From: Lingula anatina
Lineage: Eukaryota > Brachiopoda > Lingulata > Lingulida > Lingulidae
Direction of reading: 5' to 3'
Length of the DNA stretch: 64,000 bases
Assembly: GCF_001039355.2 (NCBI RefSeq)
Contig: NW_019775641.1
Coordinates: 17,631-81,630, forward strand
Under the pieces are notes generated by a model. It ran no database searches, was not told the DNA's origin, and saw only the letters and a list, made by a program, of their open reading frames with translations. How positions within the stretch are numbered: the first letter of the stretch is position 1; every line of letters begins with the position of its first letter. Below are positions 36,301-47,556 of this stretch, in pieces. Made by a program: the position numbers and the translations under genes.

Positions 36301-36669
36301 CCAGCGCTACGTTTAAGACTTGTGGAGGTAAAGTGATAATTTTTATAGTAATTTTCATGTGCCGGTCATTAGTTCTTTTGGGAAGTGACGCGTTCTGTTT
36401 TGTCTTCACTTTTAGTTTTAGTGAGAAAACAATCATCACGATTAAACTAAGGTCTAACTTATGTCATGTTTCAATGTTGATATATATCTTATAACCTCAA
36501 CAAAATCATGCTATTCCAGCCCCGCTAATGCCACCGCAACCCATCGCTATTTCGGCATTGTTATACGGTGACAGATCAGTTGCGGTTATCCACTATACAG
36601 TCCAGGTGAGATGTTTTTGTAATTTGCAAATAACCCTTTATTAGATAAGAGTGACGCCAATAAGAATAA

Positions 36670-36732
<63 letters not shown>

Positions 36733-39700
36733 TTTATTTTGATATATTTTTAACTGATTTTTCAGGAAAAATGGTAGGGGACCTATCAACAAATGATAAG
36801 AGTTTGGTTTTGATCCATTAGTTTTAATCAATAACTTAACGAAGTCGATTGGCCTATTACCAGTACATTATGCAAAGAAATGTGGAAAGATTTCGATGAA
36901 ATTTTCAGAATAGGTCAGCATTGGGCTAGATTTTGCTGATGATTAATTAATTAATTCATTCATTCATTGATTGATTATAAATCGATTAATTAATTAATTA
37001 ATTAATTAATTAATTAATTAATTAATTAATTAATTAATAAGGAAATTGAGCTAAGCATTCAATCAATCAAAATAGAGCTACTTAGATTATTAATAATTAA
37101 TTAATAATAATGAGAATCGAATTGCCTTGTCGAAGGAATGCTTTCTATCTATTTATTTATTTTCATTTATTTATTTATTTATTTAAAATTTTGACACAGC
37201 TGATCTCAAACTCTTTCGAATCTTCCAGGGAATTGATTCAGGAATAACGAGATGTGAATCTCTTCAAAAAATCCGAGTGAGGTATCAAAGGCAAGGGGAT
37301 TCTTCAACAGTAGGACCGAATGACACCGCCAACCCCACTTATTCTATATATAATCTGATCCCCTACAGTAACTATACTCTTATCCTTAGCATCTTTAATA
37401 ACGCGGGACTCGAGGGGCCAAGTCGCGCAGTCTACGCTACAACACCAGAAGGAGGTAATACACTCACTCACTCTCCCCCCCCTCTCTCTCTCTCTCACTC
37501 TCTTAACCGTCCATCCATCGTAATTATTAATTTGCGTGTAATGGTTTGTTCTTGTTTATTTATGACATAAATAAAGTTGTCTATTTGACTTGGCGTGTTT
37601 TTAAAATTCCAGTTCCCCCCAAAATGTCTCCTCCTACTATAACAAGCCAGCAGAGTGACTCCGTAGAATTATCATGGTCAGAACCAAATCCGCCAGGTGG
37701 CAGAATCACAAGGTATGACGTCAGGTATAGCACAGCGACCGGCGGCCAGCTGACAGTCGTTGATTTCAATGAAACCACATTTAGAGGAACCATAGGCAAT
37801 CTACAAACAAATGTAACATATGCTATACAGGTAAGCTCTTGAGTTAGGATGGTGGGTTACAATATAAATTGAAGTTGTTTGTTATCGTTTTTGTTTTTGT
37901 TTTTTGCCCCTGGCTCATTATTTATTTACTTTTGCGTTCGTTGAATTGCTCAAACAGGGAATTGCCATGGCATGTTCATGGTGGATGTTCTCCAACGGCG
38001 ATGCATTGAAAAACGAAATGATTTTTTTATTAGCTTTCAGTCAAATGCACCATTTTAGCACATTTTGAAAATATGGATGCAATTGTATTTTGTATGTTAG
38101 TGTTTTTCTCCTTTTCAGCTGAGAATCCGCCTCACATGTTTTTATTTTCTTTCGTAGTATCGGGAGTAGCAGGATAAAAAACATATATTTCCCTATTTGT
38201 GAACTTGACATTTGGCACAATTCACCAAACGTGTTCTCTTATTTCAGATTCGAGCAGCAACAAATCAAGGCCCGGGACAGTACAGTGACCTGGTTCAGGC
38301 TGTGACAGTTGAAGGCAGTATGTTTCTCACTACTTATCGTTCCCTTCCGCGTATATTTTTGAGTGTCATTCATACTGTTTAATCCTCAAAGTGCTGAGTG
38401 CTAAAAAATAAAAGCATCTTGAGTACAGATTAAGTACTCTTAGTATAGATTTAAGAAAAATAACATTCGTAAAACTTTAATTTCTTTAATTACTATTTCT
38501 TTTACTAAAGGAATTTAAACGATTCATTTTATATGGTTAACTGATTCAATAACGCAATAATATGATTTCAGTAGCAAAATGTCGCGTTTTTTTTTTTCTA
38601 ATTGTTAATCAGTAGCACATTCCTTTCAGGTCCAGGAGAACCAAATAACTTAGAAAACAGCAGCAGAACAGATTCGTCTCTGACATTGCGATGGAATGAA
38701 CCGATCAAAAAGAATGGAAGGATAATGGGCTACAAGGTGAAACATAATTTTCTCGGTTGCTTAAAATGGTGGCAGATTGAATAAAAATTAACGTGAGACC
38801 ATTTCTGAATTTCGTTTCGCTCTAAACACAAATCTGGGATAATATTATTGAATTAATGGTTAAAATTTTCCAGATAATATGCTCTGTATACAACTCACCA
38901 TCCGATACAAATAAGACGTACATTTCAAACAGCCCCGAACTGAGACAGCAGGTCGTAGAAAACTTGAGACCGTCCACAAGATATGTTTGTGGGGTGGCTG
39001 CAAGGACATCTGTTGGATACGGAACCTACACGACGAGAGTTCTATGGACGGCACCATCTCGTAAGAATTGTGTGTTTTGACACTAGTAATAATGACATTA
39101 ATTATTAGAACAACGACTCAATTGCATACAGGTATAGAAGGTACATATTGTATTGGTGATTTTTATTTAACAAGACAAAAGCATGAACATTAAAAAGTAA
39201 TAAAGTTTGAAATTTGAGGTTTGAATAAAGCTTCAGACGAGTTTTACAAATTGTTTGGTATGATTTTAGCTCCAGTCATCGATGATGAATCACTTCGAAA
39301 CTCAAGGACTCCAAGGAAAAGAACGAGATCGACCGTGACTGTCCTTTTACCAATTGTCAGCGTGGGAGATAAGTACAGGCACGTGTGACCTTACAATGTA
39401 ACTTTGAGGATAGCTGAATCCAACTGTAACAGCGATTTCGATGTTTTTTAATGTCTGATTGTTTTAATCTAGTGTGGAAAATATGTTTCATTTATTGGTT
39501 TTCATATATCTGGGAAATTATATAAGGGTATTCTGAAAGCAAATTCTTCTAACTTGTGAACAAATGCGGATTATTAATGCTTTTCTTTGTATGCCGAGGG
39601 TCCGAATAATTTTAGGTTGTCATAAAAACATTTAAACCACAGCATTAACGTTCATGCTTAAATAATATACGAAAGAAGCCGACAGGCAGAATTTAGCAGT

Positions 39701-42700
39701 CGGCTTCAGTAGCCAGTCATTTGTCAAGGTAAGACGGAAAGGAGTAATATTTATGAGGGGCACACTTTAATGTGTTAACATAAACAAGTCAGTAAAATAT
39801 AAAGGCGAGCATTTGATCCATATTCTTGATAGATTTTACACCAGGATTTTTTATACCATTGTCAAGTTTTAATTCCTTGCATTATCAAATCCGAAAGTCT
39901 ATGATAGTATCTATCGCCCTTACAGAATAGTTGTTGAACTGATGTCACGCCGCCGTAAAAGAGACGTCAACAGCGACACACGAAACCTGACGTCGTACAG
40001 AGAGGCCATGGATTTAAACTTGAATTATTACATCACAGCTGAGGTAGATAGCACTCGACTGGGGGCAGAATTTACCGTCGGCGATAATCAAACATATGGA
40101 GGATATCAGAATACGCCTTTGGTTGAAGGACAAACTTATGATATATACTTTGGCGTCCTATCGAGTATAGATGGGGTAGGTTAACGACTGGATTTATGCT
40201 ATAGTAAGCAAGAATTGCTCACATATATTGAAGTGGGTCGAAATTATAAATAAATTTTGTTCAAAATAGAAGAAAATGGAAACAGGCATTTTGTCAGTAA
40301 AGTAAATGAAACAGTTATGAGGAAACTATAGAATTTGGATAATGACACATTGAAATTCCATGTAATCCGTGATTGACTTGGATTCTTACAGGTAACAGCA
40401 CAGACTTACAGCCGACTTCTGTCTGGATTCGTTCCCAGGAACGATGACACAGGTACACGTGTAATATTGTAAACGCATGATTTTTTGTGATTGCGATTCA
40501 GAGTCGTTCTGGGGCTATAATTAAATCTTACATAATACTTATATTGATAGGTTTGATGGAAGAGTGACATTAACCCGCTTAACGGATTGAGCCTGCCAAT
40601 CACCGTTCATGCATGAATGATAATAATACACTCATTGTTCAAAACTGATTCATATTTTCAGCGCCATCTAGTGACGCAGGAGTCATAGGCGGAGTGATAG
40701 CTGCCGTGGTCTTGGTCGCTGTTATCGTCATCGTCGTAGCTGTCATACTAATGAAGTAAGACCACCTAAATAAAATGCTGTTTTTGTAAATTGTACTTGC
40801 TCGATTCTCAGTTGTATTGTATTTATAGTGGGTTCCGTCGAACCAAAGTTTTGAAATACGGACAATATGTAATAAATTTTCTCTGTTTCAGAAGAAGGCG
40901 AAGACAAATGTCGAAACCATCATCGAGGGAAGAGATTCCTTTCAAGAACGCAGCATTTAAAGACGATAATTTAAATGGTAGCACTGAACATATTACAGGT
41001 GAGAAATGTAACTGCCTATAAAGAATCATTAACCCTGGGGACACGCTTGAAGCTTCAAATATATTCTAACTAAATAAAATTTGATATTTTAAACTATTCT
41101 TATATACAGTTTAACAATGGTAAAAGAGCGTGGATGTGTCAGTAGACTCATTCCAAAATTAATTCTAAAACATTTGGTCCTGACCTAAATTTCCAGATCC
41201 AGAAAGCCCAAAGAAAAAGCACGAGCCGGTTACCAACGAAGTCTTGTATACCGATGCCGAGCCGCTTTACGGCAACGTGGAACAAGGTACCGATATTCCC
41301 GTCGCCCAGATAATGCACATAATGCTGTGGAAGACCAGAGAATTGATGAAAGAAGAATATGAGGTAAATAGGTGTTTACTTATTGTAAGCTTTCTGGGTC
41401 GTCTGAATTCCATGTTTATAGTGTGTCTAGTTACATTATCAATATTATAGTTGAAGTTATTTGTACTTTAACTTTTTTTTCAGAAATTGTCCAAAGATTT
41501 ACAGGCTGCTTGCACCGCAGGGAGGAAGCCTGAAAACAATATCAAAAACAGATTTAAAAACATATTACCATGTAAGTTTTGATAAAAAACTTTATAAAAT
41601 GGTAAATCTTATCAACAAAGTAGAAAGCATGTTGCCAACAGGGCCTACCTTACTTTGTAAAGATAAAACAATAATGTAAAAAATCAACTTAGATAAAATG
41701 AAATGTTCAAATATACATATATTTCATATGCTTCAGGGAAGCTTTGATGTTTAAACTTCCTTCACGTAGAAACTTCAATAAAGCAAACAAAAATTATGAA
41801 TAATGTAAATTACATTTGTTTAATATAAAAATACATCTCTTGACCAGATGATCACTCTCGTATTGTTCTGGACAAACTACCTGATGACCCACAGTCAGAC
41901 TATATCAATGCAAACTACATAGATGTAAGTGATTTCGATTTATATTCATCTGTATTAAATTGAATGTAAATGCTGTCTTCACCGACGACAGGTGAATTAC
42001 ACTTGTTATTTTACCATACGTAACACGTGCTTTGATTTACTAAACGTACCTGTATCTGTTGAATACAACAATTCTTGTTTCAGCTTTACATACCATTTAA
42101 TATTTTTGTTTACATTTTTCAGGGATATAAGCGATCGAATGCTTTCATTGCCGCTCAAGGTAAGAATTCTGACTTGCTTCTATTGTGAGATGGAATTAAA
42201 ATAGTCTGATACAAAATGTTAGAAATACTTTGTGATAAGACTGGAAGCTCGTTTTTTTTCTCATTATATATTTTTGTGCATTAATTGATTCCCTTATATC
42301 TTACCAGGTCCAAAGCCCAACACAGTAAACGACTTCTGGCGTATGGTGTGGCAGGTGGACTCTCCTCTCATCGTCATGGTTACAAGAATAGTGGAGAATG
42401 CAAAAGTAAGGCGTTTTATGTCAGGGTTGTCACCGTGAGCACATGTTACTTATCAGACAAACACTGTACATCAATATATTATCAGCGCACATATTCTGAA
42501 ATTGTGCATTATGTATTGCCTACTAACTTTAATTGATGTTGGTCAATACATGTGTGATTTTAAAGCACATCATGTTGCAGACTTAATTATGCAAAATAAA
42601 GTGATTCAGAAAGAGTATGTGCATTGCACACTGTCCTGATTTCTGTCTAGTATCAGCCTTAAGTTTTGGTTTCTGCAAAGATGCCTTATGTGCTCCCACT

Positions 42701-45700
42701 CTATTGTAGGCAAAAAGCGCTGAGTATTGGCCAAACAAAGGCAGCGTACAGCATGGTGAAATAACAATTATATCGATGCATGTTGAAGAGCACGAGGATT
42801 TTAGCATCAGAACATTCCAAATAACAAAGGTAATTACTTGTAATGATAACGGTATGGAATGATCCGTACCCATTTTATATTATATTATATTATATTATAT
42901 TATATTATATTATATTATATTATATTATATTATATATTATATTAATGCTAGTCATCATCTTCTTGGTAAACGTAATCATGAAGGTAATTTTATATGACGT
43001 CTTTTTTAAAAACATTCTACTAAGTGTTGGTACTCTGCAAACCTTTTCCTTCAGACAGGAGAGTCTTCTGAAAAGTCCCTAAAGCAGTTTCACTTCACGG
43101 GTTGGCCGGATCACGGCGTCCCTGTCGATCCAACATCTTTAATAACTTTTAGAAAGAAAATCAAGGAATATGAGACGACGGTTCAAAGGAGGGGACCTGT
43201 CGTTGTTCACTGTAGGCAAGTATTCTGATACATGCTTTGAATCTATCATTTCTGTATCTTTTATAATAGGACTTATTGGTGTTCGACATTGCCATGAATA
43301 AGCCAACATCATCAATTTGATATACTGCAAAAGGAATCCCAAGTTACATTGAATTGCTTTAAATAAATATATCAGAAGGTGCCCAACACTTTTTAAAAGA
43401 CTTATTTTAAAATTCATTTTTCAGTGCTGGTGTGGGACGGACAGGCACGTTTATTGCCTTAGATTACCTCATGGACCAAGCCCAAGCAGAGGGCAAAATC
43501 AACATCTTCCAGCTTGTGCAGCTCATGCGAGGAGCACGACCTAAAATGATTCAAACAGTGGCAAGTTTTTTATCGTTTTATAATTTTATTACACTGAAGT
43601 TTCTTTTCGTACTTTCAAACGATACTCTCCTTAGATGAAATGATAGTTTTATGTTGTAGAGGAAGTATATTGTCGACAATTAATTGAATGTGTTCTTTAT
43701 CTTTCACTTCGAAATATTATAGGCCTACAACTTATTTCTTTTCCCTGCATTTCCTAAGTCACTTAAAAACGATATGTCGATATGTTTTGGCGTCTCTGTT
43801 GCGTGCACCATCTATGACATGGATTTCATGGATTTCCTTTTTACAGATATTAGATCCAATATTTTCTTTTCTTTTTCTTTTAGGAACAGTACTATTTTCT
43901 TCATTACACCATGCTAGAGGAGTTACTGTGCGGGGAGACTACTATTCCTGTCCAGGAATTCGCTGAACGTTATGCAGAGCTGAAGAAAAAAGGGTCGTCT
44001 GAAAGTAGCACAAAACTTGAGGAACAGTTTGAGGCGAGTTTAGTGTTCTCATTGTAGGGTGCATCCAGATTCTCTTTACCTTAATTAGAATCAACTTGGT
44101 TAGTCAGATGCATAATAATCACAAGTACGAAGTTAAAACACATCTAGGCAAAGCTAAGCACTACAGCATCCTCTAGTTCTTAACTCGTATCAAAATTGGC
44201 TAAGATACACCTAATGCAGTATTTCTTAAGGCTTTTAAATAATAATTTTAAAACAAGTATTACAGTTTTTACCTAGCGAAACACTACTTAGGACAATATT
44301 TATCTAGGGGGTTAAGAGAGAACCCCCTAGATAATAAGAGGGCAGATATTGGGAACTAAGGTAGAACAAATGCTCGACTGTTTACGTCCGTCATATTTTT
44401 AGGGTTATATGATAAAGAGTTTCTGCTACTTGTGGTCCAATGATTCCTCTTTCACGAAATGATAATACAAGTGTTTGAAACTTTTAGGTTCTTCAAATTA
44501 TGACTCCTGAAATCGACCAAGAAGAGACCAAAACTGCACTTAACGAAGAGAATCTCAGTAAGAACAGAGTTAGGAATATAGTACCAGGTGGGTTAAAGTT
44601 CTGACCTGGAAGACCGACATGAAGTTATAATTAACTGTTTGATATATTTTACTAGTTAGAATTAAATTTGATATGGAATAAATAAAATGTAAAGAGACTT
44701 AATGTGTTTTTACCTACAGATACGAAACGTGCTGTAACTAGCCTTTATCAAAACATAATTTGTTCATCATTAAAAATCCTGGGTCTCTGTAGAAACGATT
44801 AATTTTTACCATATTCACGCAAGGGACAACAAGAAGCCTGTTTAAATGAAGAATTGAATAACAGAAACGGGAATATCCCCCTATACATTTACATTATTAA
44901 GTAGAATGTTTCTTTAGCAGCAAAAGGCCGATTACGCAGTACAGCATATATTAATTTCACAATTTTTTTGTTTATTCCAGCTAACCACTGTCGACCATAC
45001 CTTGAGATAAACAGTACGCAAACCTCCGATTACATCAATGCAGTGTTTGTAGACGTAAGAAAGAATAATACTGTTTTGGCAATAAAGAAATTGACGCAGA
45101 AAAATAAGTACATGTATTATGTGATTAATATTGAAATTTTATGTTTATATGTTACTATTTTTATTGACAATTGAAGAATTATTATTCTGTATTTGGACAT
45201 GGAATAGGCCTGATCCCAACGATATACATTTGAGTTAGAAGTATCCATAATTTTGTAGTACGAGTATGCCCTTTGTATAAAGTAATATTCAAAGGGTGGA
45301 CGTATATATTTATTTCAGGGTCACCGGCGTTTTGACGCGTATATCGTGACGCAGATGCCGCTTCCAAGCACCGTGGTTGATTTCTGGAGGATGATACACG
45401 ACCAGAGGTCTGCTACCATTGTCATGCTCAACGAGATTATTCAAGATGATGAGGTAAGCGGCAATAGCTAATATGTGTTTTTTGGATCTTTATTTATTTA
45501 TTTAGATTACTAGACTAGAAAACAGAAGAGAGGAGAAGTATGTGGAAGATATTAGTGGATGTGTGTTCCACACTAAACCTCAGACTCAGGCCCTACAACA
45601 GTTTAAGTGAATCTTATCAGCTGTGTTAACACGCGGTTTCTTTACAACATCTGATATATGTCACTCTTCCAGCAGACTGTCGCAGTGTATTGGCCAGAGA

Positions 45701-47140
45701 CGGGAACTGCTACATACGGGCACTTCACCGTGGAGTTCGTAAAATCCCGTGCTCCCTCAGAGCATCTTTCAGTGAGGGAATACAAACTCAATAACTCTGA
45801 ACGGGTATGTAAATGTTTCGTAATATATCGGATCGATCCTAATAGAACCTGCAACGGTAATACTGCCATCAGGTTGGCAAAACATTACAAGAGTATTAAA
45901 TCTACAATATTTAGACCTGCTTGGCTAACGCAAAGAAAAGAAGAATATATTGAAGCATATACGTTTTCATCTTTCTGAAGTAACTTTCAACCGGGTGCTT
46001 TTCGCAATTTGAAAAATTATACCTTACCCATTGCCACCTTTTCGTGGCAAAGGTAAGTGTTAAATACAAGAAAACAATATTGACAAAAAATATAATGGGA
46101 AATTATATTGTTTTTATTAGCCCAAAGATGCTCCCCAAAGGATCTGTCAGTTTCAGTATCATGGCTGGAAGACTTCAGATGCAGTGCCACAATCTAAGTC
46201 GGCATTCCTTGGCTTAATAGATGAAATAGAACATTGGCAACAGCAAAGTGGCAATACAAGGATTACAGTACATTGCATGTAAGTTTTTATTCATTTAGCT
46301 TCCAGGATCTGTAAGATTTAGCAGTTATTCAAACCTTTGATCATTCTGCTCACAACCCGCTTTGCCTTTAATTTGTGAAAGATAAACTTGAATCAAGTTG
46401 TGTCTAATTTTTAAACATATGCCCAGATACCAGAAGCCGGATACACCTCTTAAGTAATCTTTCTTTACAGGAATGGTGCTCATCAAAGCGGGTTGTTCTG
46501 TGCTGTGTCGCGAATCGTGGAGAAAACGAAAGTAGAACAAGAGGTAGACGTGTTCCATACAATAAAGGCAACTAGGATCAACAGACCACAATTTGTGGAT
46601 AGCTTGGTGAGGCTCATATAAAGTCAATACTATGATCGAACAGTTTGCAAGGACTAGCTGCTTCTGCACTTGTTATTCATTTTGATGCGATGAATTAACC
46701 ATCTAAATTTGATCTAAACATGCAGCTTTTTACATGTAATTGGATTTAATCAATATGAAACTATGACTGGGTTCCCATACTTAGATCGATCCATCAGGAT
46801 TGACCTAATTACCTGGGGGTTCACGCTAATACATTGCTGTCAGCTCAAGAGGGAGCCGAGCGCGCACGAAAGTTAATAACTCCCTAACAGCTTTTAGTAG
46901 GCGGGACAGACATTTAAGCCGGTTAAGCTGACAGCAATTTAGTGAGACTCCCCAGGGAGATAGATCGATCCAAATATCTGTGGGAATGGTCCCTATGTTA
47001 TTTATTTGTTTTGTATGTCATTATAATATTTGTTTAACTTAACCAAATTGTTTTACTTACAGGACCAATGTAAGTTCTGCTACGAGTGCGTGGATGATTA
47101 TATCCACATGTTCGACACCTATGCCAATTTTCAGGCATGA
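27202..47140 (+). CDS. Receptor tyrosine phosphatase PTP2 with F-type lectin, EGF-like and fibronectin-III ectodomain
   Basis: Thirty-five exons give 1637 residues in one frame. Residues 1-23 are a signal peptide. Then come a Cys-rich EGF-like domain (24-78), F-type-lectin-like domains 1 (78-217) and 2 (217-356), an EGF-like domain (356-417), four fibronectin-III repeats (417-817), a membrane-proximal segment with RRRKR (furin-like), and a Val/Ile-rich membrane helix (about 962-987) ending in RRRR. D1 (about 1080-1368) has NRFKNI, GWPDHG and [11 protein letters not shown]1272. D2 (1369-1637) has WKTSD and HCMNGAHQSG, predicted inactive. The membrane-proximal segment ([18 protein letters not shown]) resembles R2B phosphatases of the PTPRK/M/T/U group. 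Lectin domain 2 keeps the whole fucose motif (His 34216, Arg 34297, Asp 34303, Arg 34920). Four introns use GC donors, after 39378, 43215, 43560 and 44033. A surface receptor coupling ligand or glycan binding to dephosphorylation is inferred; no ligand can be read from sequence. Confidence 0.92.
27272..32300. other. PTP2 intron 1 (about 5 kb)
   Basis: No conserved exon was recognised. It contains short T/C and A-rich tracts and a C-run followed by (CA)n at 31230-31262. The frames inside are short and unsupported. It may hold regulatory sequence, but no element can be named. Confidence 0.6.
32301..32462 (+). CDS. PTP2 exon 2: N-terminal Cys-rich EGF-like domain
   Basis: Phase 1 to phase 1 exon with eight cysteines, including [25 protein letters not shown] and [14 protein letters not shown]. 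The spacing resembles MEGF/laminin-type EGF modules. As a symmetrical exon it can be skipped or shuffled without a frameshift. Confidence 0.85.
32856..35130 (+). CDS. PTP2 exons 3-6: two F-type-lectin-like (fucolectin) domains
   Basis: Exons 32856-33065 and 33670-33876 encode domain 1 ([12 protein letters not shown] ... WLVDLGG ... [12 protein letters not shown]). Exons 34112-34309 and 34912-35130 encode domain 2 ([20 protein letters not shown] ... SCTHT ... NPWWRTDLG ... NRGDCCGSR ... [11 protein letters not shown]). Each domain is split once at the same place. From memory the family motif is H-x26-R-x-D-x4-R/K. Domain 2 fits it exactly, while domain 1 lacks the Arg/Asp part (QKPTSGVC). So domain 2 is a candidate fucose binder and domain 1 has probably lost classical sugar binding. 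All boundaries are phase 1. Confidence 0.88.
33222..33592 (+). mobile_element. CCTCCGCCAAGG ... CCTTGGCGGAGG dispersed element with internal duplication
   Basis: Opens near AGCACTCCGAGAGCGCAGACC and closes near CATCCTTGGCGGAGGTAATA, so its termini are partly inverted. Inside, a block of about 130 bp (GATCCGGATCACCACC ... TTTTTGAGTTATGTTGATGA) occurs twice. Lies in PTP2 intron 3. I have seen similar tails described as abundant repeats in marine animals, but cannot name the family. Confidence 0.65.
36669..36728. repeat. (TA)n microsatellite
   Basis: About 30 uninterrupted TA units in PTP2 intron 9. Length is likely to vary between individuals. Confidence 0.9.
36945..37037. repeat. (TTAA)n / ATTCATTG tetranucleotide repeat
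   Basis: Long run of TAAT units after CATT-type units, in PTP2 intron 9. Confidence 0.85.
42870..42942. repeat. (TATAT)n-type pentanucleotide microsatellite
   Basis: About 14 TATAT units in PTP2 intron 25. It creates a Tyr/Ile-rich false frame. Confidence 0.9.
46769..46993. mobile_element. MITE family A, copy 3 (last PTP2 intron)
   Basis: Starts GGTTCCCATACTTAGATCGATCC and ends GTGGGAATGGTCCCT. The core CCCTAACAGCTTTTAGTAGG and the GACAGACATTTAAGCCGG arm match copies 1 and 2. About 225 bp, no ORF. Confidence 0.8.
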
Positions 47141-47550
47141 GTCCCATTGCTGTCTTCAACCCAAATGGAATTCTGCAATATTGCAATTGCAATTTAAAGT
47201 GCAATTCGTACTGGGACACCAAGCATTAATATTTCAGTTGAGGAGCTTTTCGAGAATGCTCCCAAAATGGAATATCTAACGCACATTTTGATAAGTTTTG
47301 CTTTGACATTTGTTTCTTGTTTATTATTATTATTATTAATATACCTTTGCAACTGGTTGCATTACCTAATAACCATTGTGTAATATTATTATTTGATATT
47401 GAAACTTATTTTATCCAAGACCTTAAATTGTATATTTTGCTATCATACGAATATATTTTTGCTATTGATTGTAATGGTAATTAACCTGAAATGGGTCGTA
47501 TCGTATTACAGTCCAAATGCTTTAAACTGCTTTAACACAGCAAATACCAA

Positions 47551-47556
47551 AATAAA
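47551..47556 (+). terminator. Candidate polyadenylation signal for PTP2
   Basis: AATAAA lies 411 bp after the PTP2 stop. Further AATAAA copies occur near 47835 and 47864, so the site used is uncertain. Confidence 0.45.

Noticed and set aside
39379-39925. GT donor at 39383 (CAC/GTGTGA) for PTP2 exon 15
   Set aside because: It leads into a stop in the next exon. Only the GC donor at 39379 restores the frame and the conserved YRIVVEL junction.
45658-45978. 106-residue frame around PTP2 exon 32
   Set aside because: Only 45676-45804 is conserved with PTP1; the rest is intron read-through past a good GTATGT donor.
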